A DNA stretch of 64,000 nt. It comes from Psychrobacter immobilis. Its GTDB lineage: Bacteria > Pseudomonadota > Gammaproteobacteria > Pseudomonadales > Moraxellaceae. Every line of letters begins with the position of its first letter. Position 1 is the stretch's first letter. Below are positions 54,216-63,064 of this stretch, one piece after another. The notes beneath the pieces are model-generated. The model worked only from the letters and a program-made list of their open reading frames with translations, had not been told where the DNA came from and did no database searches. The position numbers and the translations under genes were made by a program. The stretch lies in contig CAJGZL010000001.1 of assembly GCA_904846145.1 (NCBI GenBank), positions 2,418,001 to 2,482,000 of the forward strand, written 5' to 3'.

Positions 54216-54884
54216 ATGTTACATTTGCATCATTTAGAAAACTCACGCTCATTTCGTATTCTTTGGTTATTAGAGGAGCTAAACGCTGATTATAAACTGA
54301 CCGCTTATAATCGTACCAAAGCCCATCTTGCGCCTAAAAGTCTAAAACAAATTCATCCACTCGGTCATGCTCCGATACTAGAAGCAGACGGACGCCCATT
54401 AGTAGAATCTGGTTTTATCATTGAGTATTTGCTTAAGCATTATGATCAAGCGCATGAGTTTAAGCCTGCTGATAGTGATGAATCAGCTTGGGAGAATTAT
54501 ACTTTTTGGATGCATTTCTCTGAAGCGTCAGTCATGCCGCTATTGGTGATGCGTTTGGTATTTACTAAAGTCGTTGAGCGCTCACCGATGTTGATCAAGC
54601 CAATCAGCAAGGGTATTCGCAAGCAAGTTGAAAACAGCATGATCAGTAGCAGCTTGACCACGATGCTCAATATGATGGAGGAGCAATTGCAAGACGATCA
54701 TTGGTTTGCAGGTAGTGAGTTTAGCGCCGCTGATATTCAAATGCATATCGCTGTCGTCGGTGCAAATGCTGGCAAGGGCTTAGATAAAGTAAAATATGTT
54801 AATGTGTTGAACTGGCTTAAACGCTGTGAGGAAAGAGAAGCTTTTAAGCGAGCAGTAGAAAAGGGTGGACGAGTGAAGTTTTAG
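54216..54884 (+). CDS. Glutathione S-transferase family protein (copy 2)
   Basis: A 222-residue GST, exactly the length of copy 1 and nearly identical to it over the first 20 residues, also in the DNA. The same motifs are present: LHHLENSRSFRILWLLEEL, VESGFIIEYLLKHYD and FSAADIQMHI. The C-terminal domains have diverged more (KISKGIRKQVEN-type region), so the copies may have different substrates. GGATAG precedes the ATG. A terminator follows at about 54965. Confidence 0.9.
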   Translation: MLHLHHLENSRSFRILWLLEELNADYKLTAYNRTKAHLAPKSLKQIHPLGHAPILEADGRPLVESGFIIEYLLKHYDQAHEFKPADSDESAWENYTFWMHFSEASVMPLLVMRLVFTKVVERSPMLIKPISKGIRKQVENSMISSSLTTMLNMMEEQLQDDHWFAGSEFSAADIQMHIAVVGANAGKGLDKVKYVNVLNWLKRCEEREAFKRAVEKGGRVKF

Positions 54885-54944
54885 GCGAATTCTCAAGCTA
54901 TTCATTTAAAATAGCCTATGCTTTTGCTTTTCTTTTTACTAAGG

Positions 54945-54990
54945 CAATAGGGTCTCAATGACGATAGTTTTGAGGCCCTATTGTTTTTTT
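54945..54990 (+). terminator. Rho-independent terminator after gst copy 2
   Basis: CAATAGGGTCTCAA and TTGAGGCCCTATTG pair around an 11-base loop, followed by seven T. Confidence 0.9.
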
Positions 54991-55057
54991 GGTTATAATA
55001 CAGTGCCATTTAGAATAATTTTATTTAGCATAAATAGTACTATAAAAAGGTAAGCAA

Positions 55058-55279
55058 ATGACTGACCCAAATGATCGACCTCTCAAAAATAGCGCTGAAC
55101 CCAATCTTAAAGATATATCGCCAAAAGCTTGGGCACAAAAGCTACTAGTAGCGCTACTTTGTGTGGCAAGCTTTTATGGCGGCTGGAAGTCCCATGAGTC
55201 AAACATGGTGAAACAGTGCTACGCTAGTGGGGGCCAAGTCACTGAGGGCGAGAAAACGTTACTTTGCGAATTGTCTTAA
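55058..55279 (+). CDS. Small single-pass membrane protein, unknown
   Basis: A 73-residue protein: a polar cytoplasmic head, one membrane helix (about 29-43, KLLVALLCVASFYGGW), and a short outer part with two cysteines (CYASGG and LLCELS) that could form a disulfide. AAAAGGTAAG upstream of the ATG is a good ribosome site. No family recognised. It lies 73 bp before rnz on the same strand. Confidence 0.6.
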   Translation: MTDPNDRPLKNSAEPNLKDISPKAWAQKLLVALLCVASFYGGWKSHESNMVKQCYASGGQVTEGEKTLLCELS

Positions 55280-55352
55280 ATTTTCGTTATTTACAACGAT
55301 AAAAAACAATTAATACGTTTATTTACCAGTCAGCTATTATCAGAGATCAGCC

Positions 55353-56504
55353 ATGTTACAACTGACTTTTTTGGGCACATCAGCTGGTGTGCCGACCAAA
55401 CAGCGCAATGTCACAGCATTGGCTATTGAATGTCTAAATCCCTATCTGGCAAGTGCTAAACAACATAGTAAAAAGTCGCGTCCTTGGCTGCTAATAGATT
55501 GCGGAGAGGGCACGCAGCAGCAATTGTTACATACTAAGCTATCATTACATCAGCTGGTTGCGATCTGTATCACTCATGTGCATGGCGATCACTGCTATGG
55601 TCTGCCAGGACTGCTGGCTAGCGCGGCTATGTCTGGACGTACTGAGTCACTGACTATTATCGCACCAAAAGCTATTGCTACCTTGCTTGATGCGATAATG
55701 CTCACAACTGAATTACACTTTTCTTACACTATTAACTTTATAGCGGTAGAGGATGTATTATCTGAGCAAGAAAAAGCAAAAACAGATATAACCCTTGAAC
55801 TGGATAAGCAGCAACAGCTCACTATTGATGTGACTAAGCTGTCGCACAGAGTGCCCTCCCATGCTTTTGGTATCACCCAGACCATCAGCCATCGACGTCT
55901 AGATACCGCCAAGTTAAAAGCCGAAAATATTGCGCCAAGCCAGTTATGGGGCAAGCTACAGCAGGGTGAGGATGTCACTACTCAAGAAGGTAAACGCTTA
56001 CTATCAGCGGATTATGTACATAATGATCAGCTGCGGGCGCGTGTCGTAGTGGCAGGTGATAATGACACGCCTATGTGTCTAGTAGGTGCTTTGCAAGATA
56101 CGGATCTGTTAGTACATGAAGCGACTTATACCGCTGAGGTATTGGCTAAAATTCAAAGCCGCATCCAGACCCAAAATTCTGACTTTGACGCTGATAGTGA
56201 TCCTGATACTGAAGCTGGTTTTGACCCGATGCATAGCAGCGCTCAGTTAGTTGGTCAGTTTGCGCAAGATATTGGGCTTAATAATTTGATCTTGACGCAT
56301 TTTAGCGCGCGTTACCAGAGCTATGATGACCCTGATAGCAGCACAGCAAATATGAGCGATATTCGCTTAGATGCCGAAAGTGCTTATCAAGGTAATCTTT
56401 GGCTAGCAGAAGACTTTGCGCAGTATTTAGTTAAGGGTAAGTCATCAACATCAGAAAGTAAGGTTGATAACGAAGTAGAGTTTTTGGGATCTGCTCTCCC
56501 TTAA
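55353..56504 (+). CDS. rnz: Ribonuclease Z
   Basis: A 383-residue metallo-beta-lactamase-fold endonuclease that trims tRNA 3' trailers. LTFLGTSAGVPTKQRN opens the protein; THVHGDHCYGLPGLL (74-88) carries the zinc ligands His75, His77, Asp79 and His80; LVHEATYT and LTHFSARYQ supply further ligands. A polar insert (about 270-290) lengthens it compared with the usual roughly 305-330 residues. Its stop overlaps the convergent DUF815 ATPase gene by 4 nt. Confidence 0.94.
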   Translation: MLQLTFLGTSAGVPTKQRNVTALAIECLNPYLASAKQHSKKSRPWLLIDCGEGTQQQLLHTKLSLHQLVAICITHVHGDHCYGLPGLLASAAMSGRTESLTIIAPKAIATLLDAIMLTTELHFSYTINFIAVEDVLSEQEKAKTDITLELDKQQQLTIDVTKLSHRVPSHAFGITQTISHRRLDTAKLKAENIAPSQLWGKLQQGEDVTTQEGKRLLSADYVHNDQLRARVVVAGDNDTPMCLVGALQDTDLLVHEATYTAEVLAKIQSRIQTQNSDFDADSDPDTEAGFDPMHSSAQLVGQFAQDIGLNNLILTHFSARYQSYDDPDSSTANMSDIRLDAESAYQGNLWLAEDFAQYLVKGKSSTSESKVDNEVEFLGSALP

Positions 56505-57496
56505 AACTCACTATCTGCCGCTGCCAATTGCATCTTACCACTCCAATAACGGCTAAATTGATAAGCGATACGACCAGAGCGTCCACCACGCTCTGACGCC
56601 CAACGCAAAGCCTCCGATCTGATTTGACTTGCCAGCTCGCCATTATCAATCACTTTATTGCTAATATCTTGATTCTTAATAGGATAGCTATCAGATCCTG
56701 ATAGCTGCTCAAGCTGTATACTTAAATAATGCTGGACGATATGCAGGTAAGCGGTTTGATCCATTGGCCCAAAGGATAACCAAAGCCCAAAGCGATCCGA
56801 TAAGGACACGGTTTCATCGATAGTCTCATACGGATTAACTTCATCAGTCTGACCATTATAAATATTGAGATTGTCTTTCATCATTTGCGGTAGCAGGTGA
56901 CGACGATTACTGGTCGCATAGACCAGTAGTTTGTCCTGCTCAGAGTCAAGTGCACCATCAAGTACACTTTTAAGCGTACGATAGCTCTCATCTTGCCCAT
57001 TAAATGACAAGTCATCGCAATACACGACATAGCGACAGTTGCAGTCGTTTGGCAATTCATTAATAGCCGCGCGAACCTTATCGAGCACTAATAAGTCATC
57101 ACGGGCAATCTCAATAACTCGTAGACCCTCGCTATGATAGGCTTGCAATAGAGCACGAATTAGCGAGGATTTACCCGCGCCGCGTGTCCCTGTCATCAGC
57201 ACATGATTGGCAGGATAACCCTTGAGGAACTGCCGCGTGTTTTGAATCAGCTTAGCCTTTTGGGTGTCAATCCCATGCAGGTCATCTAAGCTTAAAAACA
57301 GATTAACGGTCAGAGGTTGCAAGTGCCCAGTGTGACCACCGACCCAGCGATAAGCCAACTGTTCAGGATCTATCTGAATAGTAGGGGTGACTTGCTGCTG
57401 CAAATACTGGCTCAATAAAGCCAATAAAGGCTCGGGTAGCGCATAAGAAGAGCAATAGGGATTGGATGATTTAAAGTCGTCAGTTGATTCAGGCAT
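56501..57496 (-). CDS. DUF815-family AAA ATPase
   Basis: A 331-residue P-loop protein. MTGTRGAGKSSLIRALL (101-117) is Walker A; YVVYCDDLSFNGQDESYRTL holds Walker B; VYATSNRRHLLP is the sensor region. This set is characteristic of the DUF815 family of AAA-type ATPases, whose cellular role is not well established. It is transcribed towards rnz with a 4-nt overlap of the 3' ends and stands alone on its strand. Confidence 0.85.
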   Translation of the reverse strand: MPESTDDFKSSNPYCSSYALPEPLLALLSQYLQQQVTPTIQIDPEQLAYRWVGGHTGHLQPLTVNLFLSLDDLHGIDTQKAKLIQNTRQFLKGYPANHVLMTGTRGAGKSSLIRALLQAYHSEGLRVIEIARDDLLVLDKVRAAINELPNDCNCRYVVYCDDLSFNGQDESYRTLKSVLDGALDSEQDKLLVYATSNRRHLLPQMMKDNLNIYNGQTDEVNPYETIDETVSLSDRFGLWLSFGPMDQTAYLHIVQHYLSIQLEQLSGSDSYPIKNQDISNKVIDNGELASQIRSEALRWASERGGRSGRIAYQFSRYWSGKMQLAAADSEF

Positions 57497-57576
57497 AATG
57501 ACTCTATCTAAGTTTAATGGTCGTGTAACGGTGATGATTATGCTACTACATAGGATAAGCTAAAGGTATACTGATT

Positions 57577-58578
57577 ATGAAAAATAGTGCCATTAATTAT
57601 CCAACAAAACAAGTGCTACAAACACAAGCTACGCAGCTATTGCCAATATTGACGGCTGCCTTTTCAAATTTAGATTATAAAGAGATAACCCATCAACGTA
57701 TCAGTCATCAAGATACTAGCCATCAAGATATTAGCTTTCAAGGATTAACAAAGGCGAGGCACAGTCAGTTTGGTCAAGTCATGATTAAGTGGGAAACAAC
57801 CACAAATATCTATCATGATCTAACGAGCTTAGGTCATGAAATAAAGGTGCTAAAAACGCTAAATGGTTCTCAAACTAAAGCGCAAGCTTCTATAATTATT
57901 GCGCCACAACTGCTAACTGACAAGAGCTTGATTATAAAAATATTAAACAAAAATTACCAGCTAACCCTTCTAATCATGCCTTACTATCCATTAGGCGCTC
58001 TAGCGCGTCAGCTTAACGCTACCAATCATCAGCTATTAACCTGCCAGCAAAAGCAGCATTATATTATGCAAGTGGCGCAGTTAATAGCTGATCTACACAG
58101 CCAAGGCTGGCTACATAACGATATAAAGCCTAGCAACTTTTTGATTGGCTCTAGTCTAACTGACGACAACGTTGATTCAACGCCTACTTTATTACTGACA
58201 GATTTTGCTGTGGCGCAGCTTATAGATAACTTTAAAAACGATAGTAATCTTGCTGGCACGCCCGCCTATCTTGCGCCTGAGCGCTGGCAAGGACACACAC
58301 CAACTCAGCAAAGCGATATTTATGCTTTTGGAATTATGGTGTACGAGATTTTGACAGGGGATAGACCGTTTAAGAGAGCAAAGACAAGTGACGATACAAT
58401 GCTTGATTGGGCGACTCAGCATTGCCAGCAGCCTATTGCTAAATTAGCTAGCCAGTATCGTGATTATCAAGCTATTATTGATAAAGCTTTAGCGAAACGA
58501 ATTGAAAGTCGTTATAAAGATATAAGTGATGTTATAAGCGATCTAAAGTTTTTGTCAATCAGTAGTAGTAATTATTGA
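57577..58578 (+). CDS. Eukaryotic-like Ser/Thr protein kinase, atypical motifs
   Basis: A 333-residue soluble kinase-fold protein. Candidate residues are Lys71, Glu88 (GHEIKVL), the catalytic loop LHNDIKPSNF (179-188; Asp182, Lys184 and Asn187, with HRD changed to HND), DFA (209-211) in place of DFG, and APERW (233-237) of the activation segment. The C-lobe wording QQSDIYAFGIMVYEILTGDRPF is typical. The catalytic Asp and metal ligands are kept, so activity is plausible. There is no membrane or sensor domain. The N-terminal region has a short HQD tandem repeat (ISHQDTSHQDIS). Its 3' end overlaps the convergent gene by 7 nt. Substrates are unknown. Confidence 0.82.
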   Translation: MKNSAINYPTKQVLQTQATQLLPILTAAFSNLDYKEITHQRISHQDTSHQDISFQGLTKARHSQFGQVMIKWETTTNIYHDLTSLGHEIKVLKTLNGSQTKAQASIIIAPQLLTDKSLIIKILNKNYQLTLLIMPYYPLGALARQLNATNHQLLTCQQKQHYIMQVAQLIADLHSQGWLHNDIKPSNFLIGSSLTDDNVDSTPTLLLTDFAVAQLIDNFKNDSNLAGTPAYLAPERWQGHTPTQQSDIYAFGIMVYEILTGDRPFKRAKTSDDTMLDWATQHCQQPIAKLASQYRDYQAIIDKALAKRIESRYKDISDVISDLKFLSISSSNY

Positions 58579-59105
58579 TAATCTTGATAAAGTGCTTCGA
58601 CAGGCTTGTCGTTGACGATACTTTGGCACTGTGCAAACTTAGTATCAAACTGCGTCTTTAAGTCATTAATATCTTTTAAGGTTGTCTTATTCGTATTTGC
58701 GTAATAGGCTTTAGCGCTTATCGCATAGAGACTTAAAGTATCTAAAGCCTCATCGCAAACCTCAAAGGGTTCGATAGTGGGTATGCGATTGACGCTCACA
58801 TTATCCAGAACTCTATAGATATTGTTGGCAGCAATGCCTACTAATTTTGAATCTTTGGTCGCAACGGCTCTTTCGGTATCGGTTTTTAAGATTACTAATT
58901 CTTTTGATAGTATTTCTGCATCATTATGATAGCCACTAAACTTCTCTAGATTCATCATAATCTTATTGTTTTCGTCGGTATCTACACTCATCCCAGCGGT
59001 ATTAGCCTCTGCTGTGATAGCTGGATCGTACAGACTACGCAGCCCATAAAGCCCAAATGCTAAAAGCACCAGTAAGCCTGCCGTTAGCCAAAATCCTTTA
59101 TTCAT
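58572..59105 (-). CDS. Membrane-anchored protein of unknown function
   Basis: About 177 residues from ATG 59105 (AGGTG six bases upstream; a GTG at 59114 is also in frame). One N-terminal membrane helix (about 4-22, FWLTAGLLVLLAFGLYGL) anchors a periplasmic, largely helical domain with two cysteines (EVCDEA and AQCQSI) that may form a disulfide. No family recognised. It is convergent with the kinase gene and overlaps its end by 7 nt. Confidence 0.65.
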   Translation of the reverse strand: MNKGFWLTAGLLVLLAFGLYGLRSLYDPAITAEANTAGMSVDTDENNKIMMNLEKFSGYHNDAEILSKELVILKTDTERAVATKDSKLVGIAANNIYRVLDNVSVNRIPTIEPFEVCDEALDTLSLYAISAKAYYANTNKTTLKDINDLKTQFDTKFAQCQSIVNDKPVEALYQDYQ

Positions 59106-59236
59106 TGTTTTCACCTAGAGGTTTTGTGGTTTATAGACCTGGCAAGTAGTATGGCACAGTTTATGAGTGCTGAGTCTATCAGTGCTAAACCTGCCTAAAT
59201 ATGATGCAGATAAGAGGCTATCCAAAAATCAGACAC

Positions 59237-59260
59237 AAAAAAACCTGCTAATAAGCAGGC
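59237..59260 (-). terminator. Rho-independent terminator of tRNA-Leu
   Basis: On the minus strand CCTGCT and AGCAGG form a tight stem around TTAT followed by a T run, 50 bp past the tRNA. Confidence 0.85.
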
Positions 59261-59311
59261 TAATTTTTAATCTTATCTTTTCAATATAAGCTAAGATGTA
59301 CTATCCGAAAA

Positions 59312-59396
59312 TGGTGGGGCTGGAGAGACTCGAACTCTCACACCTTGCGGCGCCAGAACCTAAATCTGGTGCGTCTACCAATTCCGCCACAGCCCC
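59312..59396 (-). tRNA. tRNA-Leu (anticodon UAG)
   Basis: The minus strand gives an 85-nt class II tRNA with a long variable arm, from GGGGCTG to an encoded CCA. The anticodon loop TTTAGGT gives UAG; AGTTCGAGTCT is the T arm. It has its own terminator. Confidence 0.97.
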
Positions 59397-59681
59397 ATTA
59401 TCCAAACTCTATCATCGTTAACATCCAAAATCAAATGCCAAGCAGATAGATAACTGATTCGGTAGTGCGTCTCAGTGGTTGGCTATTATATAGAGTTTAA
59501 ATTATTTGGCAAGCCCTTTTTTGAATTAAATTAAATATTTTTTAATAGCCTGTATTTTAGCGTTATAACCCTCTGTCTATACATCTCTCTTTATTGATCG
59601 CTTGGCATAGTTATCATGCGCTCAGTCACTTTGCTTCTATCCCTTCTAACATTACTTCTTTTGACGTTATAAGTGGCGACT

Positions 59682-61427
59682 CTAGGGTAGATTTTTCGAG
59701 GGATCATCTTCTAACAAAGATAATTTACGCGTTAACGTATTGCGTCCCCAGCCAAGTAATGTCGCAGCAGTGTTTTTCTTACCTCCGCTATGGGTAAGCG
59801 CGGCGTTAAGTAAAATACGTTCAAACTCAGGAGTAGCAGTCTGTAGAATATCGGTTTTGCCCGCTTGTAGTGACAGCGTTGCCCATTTGGCAAGTGCCTC
59901 TTGCCAGCTAGTCACAGTAGAGTCAGATGCAACTGAAATGTTTTGTATATTGGGCTGGGGGCTAGGATTGTTGTCGCTATTGTTATCGTTATAAGTAGCA
60001 GTCATCTGGGGCAATGACTCATCAATCGTAGTTAGTAGCTCCGGTGGCAAATCTTCAACCAATACTGTATCGCCTGTGGTCATTACGGTTAGCCAAAGAC
60101 AAACATTCTCTAATTGACGAATATTGCCACGCCAAGCAAAGTTTTGCATTACACGCATAGCATCGGGATGTAGCTGTTTAGGCGTAGTATTCATTTGTCT
60201 ACTAGCACGGTGCATAAAATGGTTGGCAAGCTCAGCAATATCTTCACGGCGATCCCGTAACGGTGGCAACGGTAGACGAATGACGTTAAGCCGGTAAAAT
60301 AGATCTTCGCGAAATTTGCCTTGCTGCACGAGATGCTCAAGGTTTTGATGAGTGGCGGCAATAATACGCACATCGACTTTGACAGGCTGCTGACCACCGA
60401 CGCGGTAAAACTCACCGTTGGCTAGTACTCTCAGCAATCGCGTTTGCGTGCTAAACGGCATATCACCAATCTCATCTAAAAACAGCGTCCCACCATCTGC
60501 TTGCTCAAAGCGACCTTGACGCATCGTCGTCGCGCCTGTAAACGCGCCTTTTTCATGACCAAATAGCTCAGATTCAATTAAATCATGCGGGATAGCTGCC
60601 ATATTCAGTGCAATGAAAGAGTGCTTGGCACGCGGTGAATGTTGATGCAAGGCGCTGGCAACCAGCTCTTTGCCTGTGCCTGATTCTCCCGTAATAAGCA
60701 CGGTAATAGGGGAGTGAGCTAAGCGCCCGATCGCGCGAAAGACATCTTGCATCGCCTGCGACTGACCGATAATGCCACTAGGATTATTGTTCGGCTGTTT
60801 TATAGAGGCATCATTAGCGCTAACCTCTTTTTTAACCTGAGTCTTTGGTTTTACAGTTACTTTCACTGTAGGCAATAACGCTGCTGTAGCTGGTGTAGTA
60901 TTGGCTCGCTCTGTGCTCTTAACCGCCTGTGCTTTATTATTTGCTACATCGAGGCTAGGTGTTGCGGGTTGATAGTTGATCGCTTTATAAATAACAGCTA
61001 CGGCATCATCCAAATCAAAAGGCTTGGGCAGATAGTCAAATGCGCCTGTCTGGTAGCTATCTATTGCTGAGGTAATATCGGAGTGTGCGGTCATGATAAT
61101 AATAGGAATATCAGCAAAATGCTTATGTACCCAGTCGCTAAAGGACAGACCATCCATCATTGGCATACGGATATCGGTTAAGATAACATCAGGCAAAACA
61201 GAGCGGCTCTCTTGCTGCTGCAAAACATCGTTCAGACGCGTCCAAGCTGCTTGTGCTTGAGTAAAGCTCACTACGTTCAAATCAGCATCGGTAAAAGTAT
61301 CAGCGAGTACTAAACGCAATGCGGCATCATCATCTATCAGCCATAGAGTGGCTATATCACTAGTATCTACGCCATTGGCAGTTGGGTTATCGGACACTTT
61401 ATTCCCTTTATCATCAACGTTGCTCAT
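59682..61427 (-). CDS. ntrC: Nitrogen regulation response regulator NtrC
   Basis: A 581-residue sigma-54 activator. The receiver domain (about 26-145) has Asp85 in [12 protein letters not shown] as phosphorylation site and LPKPFD. A polar linker of about 75 residues follows. The AAA+ domain has GESGTGKE (about 244-251) and GAFTGA (about 293-298), the sigma-54 contact loop. The C-terminal Fis-type helix-turn-helix reads [18 protein letters not shown]. It activates nitrogen-starvation genes when phosphorylated by NtrB, whose gene lies 79 bp upstream. The long linker makes it larger than E. coli NtrC (469). A different NtrC-family member cannot be fully excluded, but the pairing and domain order favour NtrC. 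Confidence 0.92.
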   Translation of the reverse strand: MSNVDDKGNKVSDNPTANGVDTSDIATLWLIDDDAALRLVLADTFTDADLNVVSFTQAQAAWTRLNDVLQQQESRSVLPDVILTDIRMPMMDGLSFSDWVHKHFADIPIIIMTAHSDITSAIDSYQTGAFDYLPKPFDLDDAVAVIYKAINYQPATPSLDVANNKAQAVKSTERANTTPATAALLPTVKVTVKPKTQVKKEVSANDASIKQPNNNPSGIIGQSQAMQDVFRAIGRLAHSPITVLITGESGTGKELVASALHQHSPRAKHSFIALNMAAIPHDLIESELFGHEKGAFTGATTMRQGRFEQADGGTLFLDEIGDMPFSTQTRLLRVLANGEFYRVGGQQPVKVDVRIIAATHQNLEHLVQQGKFREDLFYRLNVIRLPLPPLRDRREDIAELANHFMHRASRQMNTTPKQLHPDAMRVMQNFAWRGNIRQLENVCLWLTVMTTGDTVLVEDLPPELLTTIDESLPQMTATYNDNNSDNNPSPQPNIQNISVASDSTVTSWQEALAKWATLSLQAGKTDILQTATPEFERILLNAALTHSGGKKNTAATLLGWGRNTLTRKLSLLEDDPSKNLP

Positions 61428-61506
61428 AAATTTATTATACTCATTATTTTGTATTTTTGGCGCAGCTCTGTTTTTAGAATTGATAAATCGCTATCGTCAT
61501 TGAAGG

Positions 61507-62901
61507 TCAAGTTGCAATATCAGGCTGGTTAAAGGGCAGATATACCGTAAAGCTAGTTTGATTGTTGTAGTCACTATTGTTAGGCGTTTTGGTAGAGCTG
61601 ACCTCTATCCTACCATGGTGGCGGCTGACGATATCTTGCACTATAGACAAGCCCAAACCTGTCCCTGTCGCTCGACTACTTACCATCGGAAAGAATATCT
61701 GCTCAATGAGCTTAGGGTCAATACCGCTACCATTATCAGTGATAGTAACTTGCAATACTTGCTTATGTTGCTGACCGCCAATAGTATGCTGAAAGGCAAT
61801 CCGTGTTTGGATAAATAATACAGGCTTTAAAAACTTGTCATTGCTATTTAACTTTTGACCTTGTTGCTTTTGTAAATTATCTATTTGATTGTCGTCTCTA
61901 TCTTTAATAGCTTCAATAGCCGCGTTATTTGATAGCGCTTGCTGATGCTCTACCATCGACTCACAAGCATTATTTAGTAAATTCAAAAATACTTGGATTA
62001 ACTGATCTTTATCCGCTTCTATCTCTGGCAAAGATAAATCATAGTCACGTTGCAATGTTACTTGTGAATATTGGCTCATCACCAACGTCAGTACTTGCTC
62101 AAGGATTTGGTGAATATTTAACGTTTGCCAATTGGGGAGCTGATTAGAGCCCAATAGCTGTCCAATCAGTTGAGTTAGTCGATCGGTCTCAGAGATGATG
62201 ATGTCGGTATAAGTTAGCATCTTTTGAGTGGTCGATGCGGTATTAGTGTCATATTCTAAGGGATTTTTTACAGAATCTTGCGCGGCGACTTGATCAGCTG
62301 CTTGGTAAGTGACAGCGTTTAGCTTTGCCAGTTGTCTTTGTAGCAGCTGTGCGGCGCCGCGAATACCTGCCAAAGGGTTTTTGACCTCATGAGCCACCGA
62401 CCGTAGCATATGACGGGCGATATCATATTGCTGCTCTTGCTGCTGCTCCTTTGAGATACGACTTTGTCGATCCTTGCCCCACATCTCAATAATATAATAG
62501 ATCTGATGCTGCTGGATAACTGGCGTCACGCTATAATCGACTAATATGGCAGCGCTTTTGCTAGAGCTACCCAGCGCTTGTGGATGGATACTGTGATCAT
62601 GATCGACAAAGGGCTGCTGATACAGGCGAGCATGAGCAAAGCGCTCTGTTAGCGAATAGATATTACTAATAGGGTGATCAACAACATCATTATTTTTATC
62701 ACCTGTCTCATTAGGAGCTAATAAAGTCAAAATAGACTGATTCAATAGACGGGCGCGACTAATGGTTAATAACTGCTCGGCTTGCGTGTTTAGCCATCTT
62801 ATCTGTAGCGACTCATCGACCCACAAAATAGCGGTAAATAAATGCTGTGAGAGAAAGGTTAAATCAGGAAGCGTTGTAGCAGCATCTGTTTGAGTAGTCA
62901 T
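61507..62901 (-). CDS. ntrB: Nitrogen regulation sensor kinase NtrB
   Basis: A 464-residue soluble histidine kinase without membrane helices, as expected for NtrB/GlnL. A PAS-like domain (about 16-140) is followed by the phosphoacceptor SVAHEVKNPLAGIRGAAQLL with His171, then an ATPase domain with N box (FLNLLNNACESM), G1 (TDNGSGIDP) and G2 (GTGLGLSIVQDI). Inserts around 205-225 and 330-355 lengthen it. It phosphorylates NtrC under nitrogen limitation and is controlled by PII. glnA is not in the window. Confidence 0.92.
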   Translation of the reverse strand: MTTQTDAATTLPDLTFLSQHLFTAILWVDESLQIRWLNTQAEQLLTISRARLLNQSILTLLAPNETGDKNNDVVDHPISNIYSLTERFAHARLYQQPFVDHDHSIHPQALGSSSKSAAILVDYSVTPVIQQHQIYYIIEMWGKDRQSRISKEQQQEQQYDIARHMLRSVAHEVKNPLAGIRGAAQLLQRQLAKLNAVTYQAADQVAAQDSVKNPLEYDTNTASTTQKMLTYTDIIISETDRLTQLIGQLLGSNQLPNWQTLNIHQILEQVLTLVMSQYSQVTLQRDYDLSLPEIEADKDQLIQVFLNLLNNACESMVEHQQALSNNAAIEAIKDRDDNQIDNLQKQQGQKLNSNDKFLKPVLFIQTRIAFQHTIGGQQHKQVLQVTITDNGSGIDPKLIEQIFFPMVSSRATGTGLGLSIVQDIVSRHHGRIEVSSTKTPNNSDYNNQTSFTVYLPFNQPDIAT

Positions 62902-63064
62902 TATAAAGGCCCAAATAAGACAAGAGTGAAGTAAAAGTGAGGTAAGGTGTTATTATTTAACTGTTATTTAACTATAAATTATAAGCGGAGCACGGCAAAA
63001 CTAGCGGTAAGTATAAAAAAAACGTACAATGCGCACAGCCATTTTATCTCAAGCAAGGTCAGCT

